NCBI GenBank assembly: GCA_900318775.1
Contig: ONLY01000009.1
Location: forward strand, 98,771 to 162,770
DNA from: an uncultured Prevotellaceae bacterium
Lineage (GTDB): Bacteria > Bacteroidota > Bacteroidia > Bacteroidales > Bacteroidaceae
Length of the DNA stretch: 64,000 nucleotides
Direction: 5' to 3'
Position numbers and translations under genes: made by a program. The notes under the pieces are model-generated. The model was not told the origin of the DNA and did not search any database. It worked only from the letters and a program-made list of their open reading frames with translations. This document shows positions 8,192-17,762 of this stretch, piece by piece (positions within the stretch are counted from its first letter, which is position 1; each line of letters opens with the position of its first letter).

Positions 8192-8236
8192 ATAGGGTCG
8201 GTTAGTTTAGGCGATGTAATAGATAAATATGTATAG

Positions 8237-8623
8237 CTATTTGCTGTTGATGAGTTCCATAATTTCCTGCAGGTCTTCTTCCGATACCTCTTCATGCTTG
8301 GCAAAATAGGAAAGCATGGACTTGAGCGAGCCAGCAAAGAAGGTGGACTTCACTTCTTTCATCACACGGTTGGTGTAAGCCTCCCTGCTGATGAGGGGCG
8401 TGAACACAAAGGCTTTGCCGCCTCCCTCCTGCTTGTGCGGACGTATGAAATTCTTGTTGGTCAGTATCTTCAGGAATGTGGCAATGGTGGTGTAGGCGGG
8501 TTTGGGCTCAGGATACTCGTCGATGATCTGATGCGTGGTCATTCCGCTGGCCTTGTCCCAAAGCACATTCATGATTTCCATCTCCGCTCTGGTCAGTTGT
8601 CTTTCTTCATTGTTCTGTTTCAT
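8237..8623 (-). CDS. BlaI/MecI/CopY-family transcriptional repressor
   Basis: A 128-residue winged-helix repressor (RQLTRAEMEIMNVLWDKAS, then TTHQIIDEYPEPKPAYTTIA) with the family's C-terminal dimerisation helices (VSEEDLQEIMELINSK). It should bind palindromes at its own promoter and be cleaved by the M56 protease encoded next. The open frame reaches 8695, but that would start upstream of the -7 box. MKQNNEE at 8623 is the supported start, directly after the first operator dyad. Confidence 0.92.
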   Translation of the reverse strand: MKQNNEERQLTRAEMEIMNVLWDKASGMTTHQIIDEYPEPKPAYTTIATFLKILTNKNFIRPHKQEGGGKAFVFTPLISREAYTNRVMKEVKSTFFAGSLKSMLSYFAKHEEVSEEDLQEIMELINSK

Positions 8624-8628
8624 ATTAT

Positions 8629-8674
8629 CTAAAGCTTTAGTTTTTCTGCGGCAAAGGTAATCTAAAGTTTTAGA
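8629..8674 (-). promoter_or_regulatory. blaI promoter with two flanking operator dyads
   Basis: A perfect 12-bp palindrome, CTAAAGCTTTAG, at 8629-8640 and a near-palindrome, TCTAAAGTTTTAGA, at 8661-8674 bracket the minus-strand TACCTTTG box at 8652-8659. Their centres are 33 bp apart, about three helical turns, so two dimers would lie on the same face and cover the -7 and upstream regions. Confidence 0.85.
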
Positions 8675-8796
8675 TATATACAAGGGGAAATGCAAGAAAA
8701 AGCTGTTTTAATGAGAAAATTAACTTTTTTTGTTAGATATTCGTATACGGTTATTAGATATTAACTCATCAGGCGTGGCAATCTCAGGGAATGTTG

Positions 8797-8804
8797 TACC
8801 TTTG
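8797..8804 (+). promoter_or_regulatory. -7 box of gluQ promoter (TACCTTTG)
   Basis: TACCTTTG ends 12 bp before the first ATG, so the transcript start would be only about 6 nt before ATG 8817. This rules out the longer open frame beginning at 8730. Confidence 0.72.
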
Positions 8805-8816
8805 TGGCATTATAAC

Positions 8817-9719
8817 ATGATGAAGACTATGGAGAAGGGACGATTTGCGCCTTCACCGACTGGGCGTATGCATTTGGGCAATATCTTTTGTGCGCTGCTG
8901 TCCTGGCTCTCTGCTAAAGAGAAGGGTGGACAATGGCTGTTGCGCATCGAAGACATCGATCCTGGACGCTCGCGGCAGGAATATGCGGACTTGTTGATGG
9001 ATGACTTGGCATGGCTGGGTTTGGAGTGGGATGGAGAACCGGTGTATCAGAGTCAGCGTTCAGATATATATGAAGAGTATTTTGAACGGCTGAAGCAGCA
9101 GGGAGTAACTTACCCCTGCTATTGTACCCGTGCTGATATATTGGCTACACAGGCTCCCCATGAGAGCGACGGAAGGGTGGTCTATAAAGGGACTTGTCGC
9201 CATTTGCCTCCACAGCCCGGTAGGGTGGGAGCCACACGGCTGATGGTGCCTAATCGTGAAATCGCTTTTACGGATGGGCATTATGGAGAGCATACGGTGA
9301 ATCTGGCTCGTCAAGTCGGTGATTTCATCATCCGGCGCAAGGACGGGGCTTGGGCTTATCAGTTGGCAGTGGTTATTGACGATGCCTTGATGGGCGTGAC
9401 TGAGGTGGTGCGTGGACGTGACCTGCTCCTCTCTTCGCCTCAGCAGATGTATGTGGCCGACATGCTGGGTGTCTCGTCGCCTCGGTTCTGTCACCTTCCG
9501 TTGCTGTGCAATCGTGAAGGGCAGCGCTTGTCGAAACGTGACCAAAGTCTGGATATGGAGAACCTACGTCATCGTTACACGGCTTCTCAAATCGTTGGCG
9601 AACTGGCCTGTCTGGCAGGATTGATTCCCACGCCAGATGCTATCAGCGCAAAAGAACTCTTGCCTGTTTTTTCATGGGAGAAAGTGCCCAAGGAGGACAT
9701 TGTGGTAGGGTGCTGGTAG
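8817..9719 (+). CDS. gluQ: glutamyl-Q tRNA(Asp) synthetase
   Basis: A GluRS-like catalytic core of about 300 residues without the anticodon-binding domain. It glutamylates the queuosine base of tRNA(Asp). It shows FAPSPTGRMHLGN (the HIGH-equivalent), zinc ligands around CYCTRADI and GTCRHL, and the KMSKS-equivalent RLSKRD. The family motif and its short length separate it from true GluRS. Starts at 8817, 8820 or 8829 are all possible. The position of the TACCTTTG box makes the leader very short, so 8829 is a real alternative. Confidence 0.9.
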   Translation: MMKTMEKGRFAPSPTGRMHLGNIFCALLSWLSAKEKGGQWLLRIEDIDPGRSRQEYADLLMDDLAWLGLEWDGEPVYQSQRSDIYEEYFERLKQQGVTYPCYCTRADILATQAPHESDGRVVYKGTCRHLPPQPGRVGATRLMVPNREIAFTDGHYGEHTVNLARQVGDFIIRRKDGAWAYQLAVVIDDALMGVTEVVRGRDLLLSSPQQMYVADMLGVSSPRFCHLPLLCNREGQRLSKRDQSLDMENLRHRYTASQIVGELACLAGLIPTPDAISAKELLPVFSWEKVPKEDIVVGCW

Positions 9720-9794
9720 GAATGACAAGGTAGCATTATAGTTCCAAGCATTCTTTGGCAGGTTGGGGAGTGAAACTCTCCTCATGGCCAAAAC

Positions 9795-9845
9795 AAAACC
9801 ATTTGCTCTGGTGCGGTCAAGGCGCACCAGAGCAAATGGTTTTGA
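9795..9845. terminator. bidirectional terminator between gluQ and htpX-like gene
   Basis: A stem of about 20 bp (9795-9815 with 9823-9843), A-rich on the left and T-rich on the right, serves the two convergent genes. Confidence 0.88.
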
Positions 9846-9878
9846 TGTTGACGTTAGACGCTTCTTATTCAGTGTCCG

Positions 9879-10883
9879 TTAGAATTGTTCCAGAATTCTG
9901 ATTCGCTCTTCGGTACTAGGGTGGGTGCTGAAGAGTGATTGCAGCTTGTCAAAGAAACTCTCTGTGAATTTCTTGGGGTGGATGATGTAGAGCTGGGCGA
10001 TGTCCTCACGGTCCACATGACCGAGTCCTGGCGCTGCGGCTATTTTGCGTAGCGCAGAAGCCAAGGCGCGAGGATTGCGGGTCAGTTCTGCACTGCCGGC
10101 GTCAGCCATGAATTCTCGTTTGCGCGAAATGGCAAAGCGGGTGAGCAAAGTGAGAAAGTAGGCGATGGCTGCACAGATGATGGCGACGATAACAATCACG
10201 ATGATTGCGACGCCACCGTTTCCCTTGTTGTTTGAGCGGCGCGATGAGCCTAGTCCTCCCCATAAGAACATGCGCAGCACACCTCGTGTGAGCAAGGTGA
10301 GCAATGTGGAGAGGATGCCCACAAAGACGATGCTGATGATGAGCACCTTTGTGTCGCGGTTGCGGATGTGGGTGAGTTCATGGGCAATAACACCTTCCAA
10401 CTCGTCGTCGTCGAGATAGTCGATGATGCCGCGTGTGAGTGTCACTGTGTAGCTCTTTTGGTTGATGCCCGATGCGAAGGCGTTCAGTTGCGGGTCTTCG
10501 ATAATATTCACTTTGGGCATGGGCATGCCGCAGCTCATGCAGAGATTCTCCACCATGTTGTAGATGCGCGGATTCTCTTTGCGTTCCAGAGCGTGTGCCC
10601 CTGTGGCGTACTGAACCATCTGCGCATTGAACAGATAAGCGATGGCGAACCAGATGCCCACAATCGCAATGGCCCAAGGTGCCATCTCAAGCCATAGCCC
10701 GTTGACGATATCTGTGTTGAGGTAATGCTGCTCTTGGTAGTACTGGTCGTATGTGCTTTGGATGCCAAACACACAGCAGAACACCCACAGCATGCCAAGA
10801 ATGATGCACGGGAACATCAGGAGCAGCATCATGCTGTTCCAGTTGTTCCTCGCCATTTGTGTATGTATGCCTACGTACTGCAT
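9879..10883 (-). CDS. htpX: HtpX-like M48 membrane metallopeptidase
   Basis: A 334-residue zinc peptidase of the inner membrane, involved in membrane-protein quality control. Two N-terminal membrane helices (about residues 17-38 and 70-88) precede the zinc motif HELTH (within VIAHELTHIRNRD). Two further hydrophobic segments follow, near residues 180-205 and 225-250, then the third-ligand region REFMADAGSAEL. The ATG at 10883 overlaps the lemA stop by one base (TAATG), so translation is probably coupled. This supports 10883 over the internal Met at 10856. The lemA-htpX pairing is common in bacteria. Confidence 0.92.
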   Translation of the reverse strand: MQYVGIHTQMARNNWNSMMLLLMFPCIILGMLWVFCCVFGIQSTYDQYYQEQHYLNTDIVNGLWLEMAPWAIAIVGIWFAIAYLFNAQMVQYATGAHALERKENPRIYNMVENLCMSCGMPMPKVNIIEDPQLNAFASGINQKSYTVTLTRGIIDYLDDDELEGVIAHELTHIRNRDTKVLIISIVFVGILSTLLTLLTRGVLRMFLWGGLGSSRRSNNKGNGGVAIIVIVIVAIICAAIAYFLTLLTRFAISRKREFMADAGSAELTRNPRALASALRKIAAAPGLGHVDREDIAQLYIIHPKKFTESFFDKLQSLFSTHPSTEERIRILEQF

Positions 10884-11446
10884 TAGAACTGAATCTCAGG
10901 TGCTTTCTCCACAGCTGCGCGCTGCGATGCCTCAATCTCGTACATGGCCTCTTTGTGGAATCCGAACATTCCTGCAAGAAGATTTGCGGGGAATGTCTGG
11001 ACGGCATTGTTCAGCTCGCGAGTGGCAGAGTTGAAGTAGCGGCGAACAGCGGCCAGCTTGTTTTCGATGTCGGAGAGTTCACCCTGCAGCTGGAGGAAGT
11101 TCTGGTTGGCCTTCAGGTCTGGATAAGCCTCGACTTGTACCTTCAATCCTGCTAATGCGGATGTGAGCATGTTGTCTGCCTGAATCTTGTCGTCAATGCT
11201 TGTGGCACTCATGGATGCAGAGCGTGCGGCTGTGATAGCTTCTAAGAGCTCTTTCTCGTGTGCAGCATAGCCTTTTACGGTAGCTACGAGTTGAGGTACG
11301 AGGTCATAACGCTGCTTCAGTTGAACATCAATGTCGGCAAAAGCGTTCTCGCGATTGTTGCGGAGTTTCACAAGGTTGTTGTAGATGCTGATGACGAAAA
11401 TAACAATTACGGCAATCACCGCAATGATGATGAAAGTTGTACTCAT
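10883..11446 (-). CDS. lemA: LemA family protein
   Basis: A 187-residue protein with one N-terminal membrane helix (residues about 5-24) and a long helical cytoplasmic or periplasmic domain. It carries the family signature NLVKLRNNRENAFADIDVQL, then RYDLVPQLVATVKGYA. The biochemical role of LemA is not established. The conserved link with M48 peptidases, seen here as a one-base overlap with htpX, suggests a shared membrane function. A TATCTTTG box on the minus strand lies at 11501-11508. Confidence 0.92.
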   Translation of the reverse strand: MSTTFIIIAVIAVIVIFVISIYNNLVKLRNNRENAFADIDVQLKQRYDLVPQLVATVKGYAAHEKELLEAITAARSASMSATSIDDKIQADNMLTSALAGLKVQVEAYPDLKANQNFLQLQGELSDIENKLAAVRRYFNSATRELNNAVQTFPANLLAGMFGFHKEAMYEIEASQRAAVEKAPEIQF

Positions 11447-11500
11447 AGTTGTATGATAGTTTTAAATGGTTTATTGTCTTTTCCTATTATAAATGTGTTG

Positions 11501-11508
11501 CAAAGATA
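11501..11508 (-). promoter_or_regulatory. -7 box of lemA-htpX promoter (TATCTTTG)
   Basis: CAAAGATA on the plus strand, 55 bp upstream of the lemA start. Confidence 0.65.
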
Positions 11509-11572
11509 GCACATAAGCATTGTTTCTCGTTAATTCATTTCATTTTTTAGCGTTTTTTAAGGAGAAAAGTAC

Positions 11573-11580
11573 TACCTTTG
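11573..11580 (+). promoter_or_regulatory. -7 box of alaS promoter (TACCTTTG)
   Basis: TACCTTTG 52 bp upstream of the alaS ATG. The leader between them is AT-rich (AAATAGTGAATAGCAAATAG) and contains a short AAATAG repeat. Confidence 0.75.
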
Positions 11581-11632
11581 CACCCTAAATAGTGAATAGC
11601 AAATAGTAAATTGTCAAATAGTTAATAATACA

Positions 11633-14248
11633 ATGACAGCAAAAGAGATACGCGAGTCTTTCAAGAAGTTCTTTGAAAGCAAGGAGCACCTGATTGTGCC
11701 ATCGGCTCCGATGGTAGTGAAAGATGACCCTACGTTGATGTTCACCAACGCGGGCATGAATCAGTTTAAGGATATTATTCTGGGCAATGCTGTGCCCAAG
11801 AGCCGTCGTCAGGCGGATTCGCAGAAGTGTCTGCGTGTGAGCGGTAAGCACAACGACCTCGAAGAGGTGGGACACGACACTTATCATCACACCATGTTTG
11901 AGATGTTGGGCAACTGGTCATTTGGCGACTACTTCAAGAAGGAGGCCATCTCATGGGCATGGGAGTATATCGTTGATGTGCTGAAGATTGACCCTAAAGA
12001 CCTCTATGCCACTGTGTTCGAGGGCAGCCCCGAAGAGGGTTTGTCTCGCGACGATGAGGCTGCTGGCATCTGGGAGCAGTTCCTGCCCAAGGACCACATC
12101 ATCAATGGCAACAAGCACGACAACTTCTGGGAGATGGGCGACACAGGTCCATGTGGCCCTTGCTCAGAGATTCATGTCGATTCTCGTTCAGAGGAAGAGA
12201 AGGCTAAGGTGCCTGGCCGCGAACTTGTCAACAAAGACCATCCTCAGGTCATTGAGATATGGAACCTTGTGTTCATGCAGTACAACCGTAAGGCTGACGG
12301 CTCGCTCGAAGGCCTGCCTGCTAAGGTCATCGATACGGGCATGGGTTTCGAACGTCTGGTTCGTACCCTTCAGGGCAAGACTTCCAACTACGACACCGAT
12401 GTGTTCCAACCGCTCATCAAGGTGCTGGGCGACATGTCAGGCTGCAAGTATGGTGACGACGAGAAGAAGGACATCGCTATGCGTGTGGTTGTTGACCACC
12501 TGCGTGCCATTGCTTTCGCCATTGCCGATGGTCAGTTGCCATCCAATGCTAAGGCAGGCTATGTAATTCGTCGTATCTTGCGCCGTGCTGTTCGTTACGG
12601 CTACACCTTCCTTGGCCAGAAGGAAGCCTTCATCTACAAGCTTGTGCCAACACTCGTCGAGGAAATGGGCGACGCCTTCCCCGAAATTGCTGCGCAGCAG
12701 AAGCTCGTCATGAAGGTGATGCAGGAAGAGGAAAGCTCATTCCTCCGTACGCTCGAGAATGGTATCAAGCTCTTGCAGGGTGTGATTGACGAGACCAAGG
12801 CTGTAGGCAAGACAGAGATTGCTGGCGACAAGGCCTTCACCCTCTTCGACACCTTCGGATTCCCGCTTGACCTCACCGAGCTGATTTGCCGTGAACAGGG
12901 CTTCACCGTCGATGAGAAAGGTTTTGATGCTTGTATGCAGGAACAGAAGAATCGTGCCCGCAATGCTGCAGAAGTAAAGTTGGGCGACTGGGTTGTGCTG
13001 AATGATGCAGAGAGCGAGTTTGTCGGTTACGACTACACCGAGCATCCGGCACATATTGTTAAATACCGCGAAGTGCAGCAGAAGAAGCGCACGGCTTATG
13101 AAGTCATTCTCGACAAGACTCCATTCTATGGCGAGATGGGTGGCGAGGTTGGCGACACAGGTGTGCTTGTCAGCGAAAACGAAGAGATTCAGGTGCTCGA
13201 CACCAAAAAGGAGAATGGACTCTCTATCCACATCGTTGATAAACTGCCTGAACAGCCTGAAGCTGAGTTCATGGCTTGCGTGGACGTGGAGCGCCGTCGC
13301 GCCATTGAGGCTAATCACACTTGTACCCACTTGCTTGATGAGGCGCTCCGTGAGGTGCTGGGCGACCATGTGGAACAGAAGGGCTCGCTCGTTACAGCTG
13401 ATGGACTCCGTTTCGACTTCTCTCACTTCGAGAAGGTTACTCCTGAACAGCTTCGTGAAGTGGAGCACATCGTCAACGCCAAGATTCGTGAGGACATTCC
13501 GCTGAAGGAATACCGCGACTATCCTATTGAGGAAGCCAAGAAGCTTGGCGCTATCGCTCTCTTTGGCGAGAAGTATGGCGACAAGGTACGTGTTGTTCAG
13601 TTTGGCAGCAGCGTTGAGTTCTGTGGTGGTTGTCACGCGCAGAGCACAGGTCGCCTTGGCATGGTGCGCATCATCTCCGAAAGCTCTATTGCCGCAGGTG
13701 TGCGCCGTATTGAGGCCGTTACCGGTAAGGCCGTGGAAGAGATGCTTGACCAAATGCAGGACTTCATGGCAGACCTCAAGGGTTTGCTCAACAACGCTCC
13801 CGACCTCATGGCCACGGTTCAGCGTGCTATTGCTGAGAACAAAGAGTTGCAGGCACAGGTGGACGAGTTCAAGGCACAGAGGGCTCAGCAGTTCAAGCAG
13901 ATTCTTATTGAGAAAGCGCGCGAGGTGAATGGCGTGAAAGTCATTTCGGGTGTGCTGCCTATGGAAGCACAGCACGTGAAGGACATCGCCTTCCAGCTCC
14001 GTGGTCAGTTCCCAGAGCGTCTGCTCGTAGTGATTGGTAGTCAGGCGGCAGGCAAGCCTACACTCACCGTCTCTATCTCCGATGACCTTGTAGCTGAGGG
14101 CAAGAATGCTGGTCAGTATGTTCGCGAGGCTGGCAAACTTATCCAAGGCGGTGGCGGCGGTCAGCCTCACTTCGCTACGGCAGGTGGCAAGAACCCTGAA
14201 GGCTTGAAAGCAGCAGTCGATAAGATTATAGAGTTGGCAGGATTGTAA
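11633..14248 (+). CDS. alaS: alanyl-tRNA synthetase
   Basis: An 871-residue class II synthetase that charges tRNA(Ala) and edits mischarged Ser or Gly. Motif 1 is near [17 protein letters not shown], with [15 protein letters not shown] following. The editing domain has [12 protein letters not shown] and [10 protein letters not shown] as the zinc or editing ligands. The second motif is usually CGGTH, so the second Cys is a small variation. The C-terminal C-Ala domain ends in [16 protein letters not shown]. Length and order are normal, and the gene is monocistronic. Confidence 0.97.
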   Translation: MTAKEIRESFKKFFESKEHLIVPSAPMVVKDDPTLMFTNAGMNQFKDIILGNAVPKSRRQADSQKCLRVSGKHNDLEEVGHDTYHHTMFEMLGNWSFGDYFKKEAISWAWEYIVDVLKIDPKDLYATVFEGSPEEGLSRDDEAAGIWEQFLPKDHIINGNKHDNFWEMGDTGPCGPCSEIHVDSRSEEEKAKVPGRELVNKDHPQVIEIWNLVFMQYNRKADGSLEGLPAKVIDTGMGFERLVRTLQGKTSNYDTDVFQPLIKVLGDMSGCKYGDDEKKDIAMRVVVDHLRAIAFAIADGQLPSNAKAGYVIRRILRRAVRYGYTFLGQKEAFIYKLVPTLVEEMGDAFPEIAAQQKLVMKVMQEEESSFLRTLENGIKLLQGVIDETKAVGKTEIAGDKAFTLFDTFGFPLDLTELICREQGFTVDEKGFDACMQEQKNRARNAAEVKLGDWVVLNDAESEFVGYDYTEHPAHIVKYREVQQKKRTAYEVILDKTPFYGEMGGEVGDTGVLVSENEEIQVLDTKKENGLSIHIVDKLPEQPEAEFMACVDVERRRAIEANHTCTHLLDEALREVLGDHVEQKGSLVTADGLRFDFSHFEKVTPEQLREVEHIVNAKIREDIPLKEYRDYPIEEAKKLGAIALFGEKYGDKVRVVQFGSSVEFCGGCHAQSTGRLGMVRIISESSIAAGVRRIEAVTGKAVEEMLDQMQDFMADLKGLLNNAPDLMATVQRAIAENKELQAQVDEFKAQRAQQFKQILIEKAREVNGVKVISGVLPMEAQHVKDIAFQLRGQFPERLLVVIGSQAAGKPTLTVSISDDLVAEGKNAGQYVREAGKLIQGGGGGQPHFATAGGKNPEGLKAAVDKIIELAGL

Positions 14249-14273
14249 GACATTCATTTTGCAATATAGATGT

Positions 14274-14315
14274 GAAAGGGCGACTTCCGTATGGATGTCG
14301 CCCTTTTCCTTTTTT
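14274..14315 (+). terminator. alaS terminator
   Basis: A stem of AAAGGGCGAC with GTCGCCCTTT (14275-14284 with 14297-14306), followed by a T-rich tail. The rest of 14316-14523 holds no supported gene. Confidence 0.85.
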
Positions 14316-14410
14316 ACGCAAGCTGTGCCTCTGTCTTGTCACCCTCCTTCGTCTGCAGCCGCTCACTTCATTGTAGGCGCTTGCAAGTGGGATGGCGGCC
14401 TCCCAGCTAA

Positions 14411-14450
14411 TATTCATAACTTGCGAACAATTATTCATAAGTTATGAATA
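14411..14450. repeat. second copy of the TTCATAA-S-TTATGAA element
   Basis: A full palindrome at 14434-14448 and a half site at 14413-14420 are joined by TTGCGAACAATTA. In reverse complement this resembles the element at 111-176, so it is a dispersed repeat or a recurring binding site. Here it lies between two genes that converge, which argues against a promoter role at this copy. Confidence 0.6.
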
Positions 14451-14523
14451 ACGAGGAAGGGGCAGCCTGTTGTGGCCGCCCCTCCTGCTTATGAGATCTG
14501 TTCTGAAAAGGTCTGGGATAGTG

Positions 14524-15171
14524 TTACTTTCCGAACGTGAGGGCAAGGTAGAGAATCTTCACCTTGTCGAGCACGTCTGATACTGACTTTACCTGAGCTG
14601 CGTAGTTGTCAGCCTGTGGTGCAGCAGCCTTGACGAAGTCGAGCATGTCGCTTGGAGTCAGGGCGAGCTGGAGACGGCCACCGTCGAGTTTGCCGTTGAA
14701 CTTGAAGGTCTTGCCAGTCTCGGTGAGTGTGACAGCGATAGTTGCGCCTTCAAGAGCGTAGGTGCCTTCAAATTCCTTTGAAGCCACTACAACCTTAGCG
14801 GTCTGACCGTTTTCCTTGCTGTTGTTGAAAGTGAACTTCAGCATGCCTGGCTTGAAGCCTGCCTTGGTGAGGCCTTCCTTGATGACTGGCTCTACCTTCT
14901 CGGCAGCAGCGTTGCCAGCAGCCTTTGCGGCAGCATTGCCTGGACCGAATGCGATGCCTGGCTCGCGATAAGACCAAGTGCCCTTCACTGCGTCATCAGT
15001 AAGTTCTTCTTCGCCAATCAGGTTGGCATCAGAATTAAGGCTCTTTGCGGTTGCGGCAGCAGCCTTTGCCTTCTTGGCAAGGTTGCCGAGCTGTGCGTGC
15101 ATCATAGTTGGCATGGCGAAGATGGCCATAGCGATGAGTGCTGTTCTGATCATTTCCTTTTTCATAATCAC
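14524..15171 (-). CDS. DUF4923-like exported protein
   Basis: A 215-residue protein with a signal peptide (MKKEMIRTALIAMAIFAMPT, cleavage near MHAQ) and an Ala/Lys-rich stretch after it. The body has GTWSYREPGIAFGPGN, a lipocalin-like beta-rich middle (KFTFNNSKENGQTAKVV) and TPSDMLDFVKA. I match it to DUF4923, a Bacteroidota family of unknown function, with moderate certainty. Starts at 15171 and 15165 are both possible. It is monocistronic with a TACCTTTG box on the minus strand at 15220-15227. Confidence 0.75.
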   Translation of the reverse strand: MIMKKEMIRTALIAMAIFAMPTMMHAQLGNLAKKAKAAAATAKSLNSDANLIGEEELTDDAVKGTWSYREPGIAFGPGNAAAKAAGNAAAEKVEPVIKEGLTKAGFKPGMLKFTFNNSKENGQTAKVVVASKEFEGTYALEGATIAVTLTETGKTFKFNGKLDGGRLQLALTPSDMLDFVKAAAPQADNYAAQVKSVSDVLDKVKILYLALTFGK

Positions 15172-15219
15172 GGTTGTTTTTTAGTTGTTAATAAAAAAAG
15201 TACAGTACAATAGTGGGGG

Positions 15220-15227
15220 CAAAGGTA
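15220..15227 (-). promoter_or_regulatory. -7 box of the DUF4923 gene promoter (TACCTTTG)
   Basis: CAAAGGTA on the plus strand, 48 bp upstream of the start. Confidence 0.7.
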
Positions 15228-15311
15228 AACGTTTTGTGCTATTTGTACAACATTTTGTGTGATTATGTTGCAAACAAGTGCAGAAAAGAATGATTTATTG
15301 TACAGAATGGC

Positions 15312-16808
15312 TTATTTTGAAGACAAGGTTTGTTCTTTAGGCCAGTTGACGAGGAAGACGCGTTGTGTGGCTCGGGTGATGGCTGTGTAGAGCCATCGGA
15401 AGTAGTCGGGCGTGAGAAGTTCGGGAGTCATGTAGCCTTGGTCGATGAACACGTTGGTCCATTGGCCGCCTTGGGCTTTGTGGCAAGTGACTGCATAGGC
15501 GTATTTCACTTGCAGGGCGTTGTAGTAGGGGTCTCGCCGCAGGGCCTTGAGCTTGTCTTGCTTGGAGCGCAGGGTGGGGTCGCCTGCATAGTCTTCCATG
15601 ATATTATTATATAATGTGTTCTGCTGTTCGCGGGTGAGGGCAGGTGCCTCTGCCTGAAGGGTGTCGCTCAGCAGGGTGATGTCCATGCTGAAGTGGTCGA
15701 AGTCGGGAAACTCGAGGGTGGCGTCAACAAAGGTGAAGCCGTAGAAGTTGCGCTCGTTGTGAACGCGGCGCACAATGGCTGTGTCGCCGTTGGCGATGAA
15801 GTCGAAGGGCACGGTTTCTGCTTCTTCTGCAGACTTGCCTTCTTGTTTGGCGTTGGCCACAAGTTCGAGGGCCAGCTTCTCCGTCCAATAGTAGTTATTT
15901 TTGGCCACCATGAGCATGTCACCGCTTTCGAGCGCCTCTTCGCGCCAGAGGATTTGGGCGCGGATGCCGTTGTTGTAGATGTTGGCGCGCTTGTTGCTGC
16001 GGGTGACGACAATGGTTTCGTCTTCACCATCGCGCTGGTAGCACTCTTCAAGGGCTTCAATAAGCTCATTTCCAGGGATGTTTCGGATGTCGGGGAAGCC
16101 GCTGAACCGAATCTTGGGGAAGTCAAAGAGTTCTTCATCCTCGAGCAGTTGGCGCAGGTGGGTCGCATTCCAGAGGATGCCCGACGAGTCGGTCTGTCGC
16201 ACCACTTCTGTAAGGGTGTGGCTGATGATCTGAAGTCCATAGCCGCCCATGTAGTTGTCGTTGAGAGCTGGACTCTCGTCATCGCCCACCGGGGGAAGCT
16301 GGGCAGTGTCGCCCATGAGGATGAGCCTGCACCCCTTGCCTCCATAGACGAAGTGGACGAGGTCGTCGAGCAGTCGTCCCGTGCCGTAGAGACTGCCAGA
16401 GAGGTATTCGTCATTGGCAATCATGGAGGCCTCGTCGCAGATGAAGAGGAGGTTCTGCCGCATGTTGTAGTTCAGCGTGAAGATGCTGTCCTTGTCAATG
16501 GACTTCTGGCGGTAAATGCGCTTATGGATGGTGAAGGCAGGGTGCTCGGAATAGAAGGAAAAGACTTTGGCGGCTCGTCCAGTAGGCGCCATCAGGACAC
16601 ATTCGCGCTCGAGCTGTTCCAAGGTCTTCACCAGGGCGCTGACAAGCGACGTCTTGCCAGTGCCGGCAAAGCCGCGGAGAATGTACACAGAGTCGGCTTC
16701 GGGAGAGAGAATGAACTCGCTGAGCGAATCAATGACTTTTTCCTGGTCGGGCGTCGGAATATGCTCAAAATGATGGCAAATGAGTTCTTTGAGATAGTCT
16801 TTTATCAT
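15312..16808 (-). CDS. RecD/Dda-like superfamily 1 ATP-dependent DNA helicase
   Basis: A 498-residue SF1B-type helicase predicted to unwind DNA 5' to 3'. Walker A is GFAGTGKTSL at residues 46-55, and motif II reads ICDEASMIANDEY. Motif III is near LMGDTAQLPPVGDDES, and the C-terminal UvrD-like motifs are VTCHKAQGGQW and YTAITRATQRVFLVNW. It lacks the N-terminal HhH region of RecD2 and the nuclease partners of RecBCD, so it resembles phage Dda-like single-subunit helicases. It is monocistronic; no clear promoter box is seen upstream. Confidence 0.9.
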   Translation of the reverse strand: MIKDYLKELICHHFEHIPTPDQEKVIDSLSEFILSPEADSVYILRGFAGTGKTSLVSALVKTLEQLERECVLMAPTGRAAKVFSFYSEHPAFTIHKRIYRQKSIDKDSIFTLNYNMRQNLLFICDEASMIANDEYLSGSLYGTGRLLDDLVHFVYGGKGCRLILMGDTAQLPPVGDDESPALNDNYMGGYGLQIISHTLTEVVRQTDSSGILWNATHLRQLLEDEELFDFPKIRFSGFPDIRNIPGNELIEALEECYQRDGEDETIVVTRSNKRANIYNNGIRAQILWREEALESGDMLMVAKNNYYWTEKLALELVANAKQEGKSAEEAETVPFDFIANGDTAIVRRVHNERNFYGFTFVDATLEFPDFDHFSMDITLLSDTLQAEAPALTREQQNTLYNNIMEDYAGDPTLRSKQDKLKALRRDPYYNALQVKYAYAVTCHKAQGGQWTNVFIDQGYMTPELLTPDYFRWLYTAITRATQRVFLVNWPKEQTLSSK

Positions 16809-16973
16809 CTTTTTTCAAAAAAAAAGTGTAAGTTGTGGGCGCAATTGATTTTTTATGCTTATTTTTGCCACGAATATAGCGATTCTTCGCGAACTGGACT
16901 GCAGGGGAGGCGGAAAACTTGCTTGCAGGGCAGCGAAAAGGTGTGTAAACAATAAAAAAATAGCAAACATATC

Positions 16974-17723
16974 ATGAAAAAAAGTATTGTAAACTGCATC
17001 CTTGTACTTTGTACTTTGGGTCTTGCTGTAGCATGCTTCTTCAGCATCTACAATGACATTGCCTTTGATGATGAGAAGGCTGCTCGTGAGAAATTGGTGA
17101 TTGACCGTCTGATGGACATCCGCAATGCGGAGGAACAGTTCAAGATGACTTTCGGTGAATACTGCGGCACGATGGACTCATTGATTGACTTCGTGAAGAA
17201 CGGCAAGACCGTCGATAAGATTATCAAGGAAGGTGAGCTGACCGACGACCAGTTGGAAGCAGGCATGACAGAGCGTGAGGCTGTGGCTCAGGGCATCATC
17301 AAGCGCGATACCGTGTGGATTACAGCTGCTGCAAAGCTGGGCATCGCAAATCCAGACTCTATGAAGTATGTGCCTGTAGGTCGCAAGGCTGATGGCTCAT
17401 TCACTGTGGTGCGCTCAACCTTCGATCCATCTGTGTATGATACAATCTACCAGGGCATCATCGAGCTGCGTAAAAAGGCTGCCTTCAACATGAAGTCGAA
17501 CGAATTCGACATGTTGGTGGAGTTCCGTGCACGTCTGGATGACTACATGGACGGCATGAGCGAAAAGAAAATCAAGAACTTGAAGTCTGACCTGAAGAAG
17601 CGCCACAAGAACCGTGCTGAATTGATGCTGGACAACGAGGACCACACAGAAGGCGGATGGTATGGCCTTCGCATTGGTGACCTTGACGACGCCAACAACA
17701 AGATGGCTGGTAACTGGGAGTAA
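16974..17723 (+). CDS. unrecognised protein with N-terminal membrane anchor
   Basis: A 249-residue protein with one N-terminal hydrophobic segment (residues about 4-24, KKSIVNCILVLCTLGLAVAC). A charged, largely helical body follows, rich in Glu, Lys and Asp. The segment just after the membrane helix (RLMDIRNAEEQFKMTFGEYC) is faintly reminiscent of the post-helix part of pilin-like proteins, but I do not assign it. The C-terminus is GGWYGLRIGDLDDANNKMAG. It is followed after 38 bp by the DUF3822 gene. These two and rsmD may form a cluster. Confidence 0.7.
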   Translation: MKKSIVNCILVLCTLGLAVACFFSIYNDIAFDDEKAAREKLVIDRLMDIRNAEEQFKMTFGEYCGTMDSLIDFVKNGKTVDKIIKEGELTDDQLEAGMTEREAVAQGIIKRDTVWITAAAKLGIANPDSMKYVPVGRKADGSFTVVRSTFDPSVYDTIYQGIIELRKKAAFNMKSNEFDMLVEFRARLDDYMDGMSEKKIKNLKSDLKKRHKNRAELMLDNEDHTEGGWYGLRIGDLDDANNKMAGNWE

Positions 17724-17730
17724 AATATAG

Positions 17731-17762
17731 TTGACAGTTGATAATTGACAGTTGACAATTGA
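17731..17762. repeat. TTGACAGTTGATAATTG-type tandem repeat abutting the DUF3822 start
   Basis: Degenerate units (TTGACAGTTG, ATAATTGACA, GTTGACAATT) fill almost the whole gap between two genes. The last unit runs into the ATG of the DUF3822 gene. Confidence 0.8.

Noticed and set aside
12737..14257. 506-residue open frame opposite alaS
   Set aside because: Antisense to conserved AlaS domains, with no recognisable motif or promoter.
14226..14438. 70-residue minus-strand ORF after alaS
   Set aside because: It spans the alaS terminator and the dispersed palindrome, and its composition is that of a translated repeat.
15693..16955. 420-residue plus-strand frame opposite the helicase
   Set aside because: Mirror of the helicase coding frame; Val/Gly/Glu-rich and without motifs.
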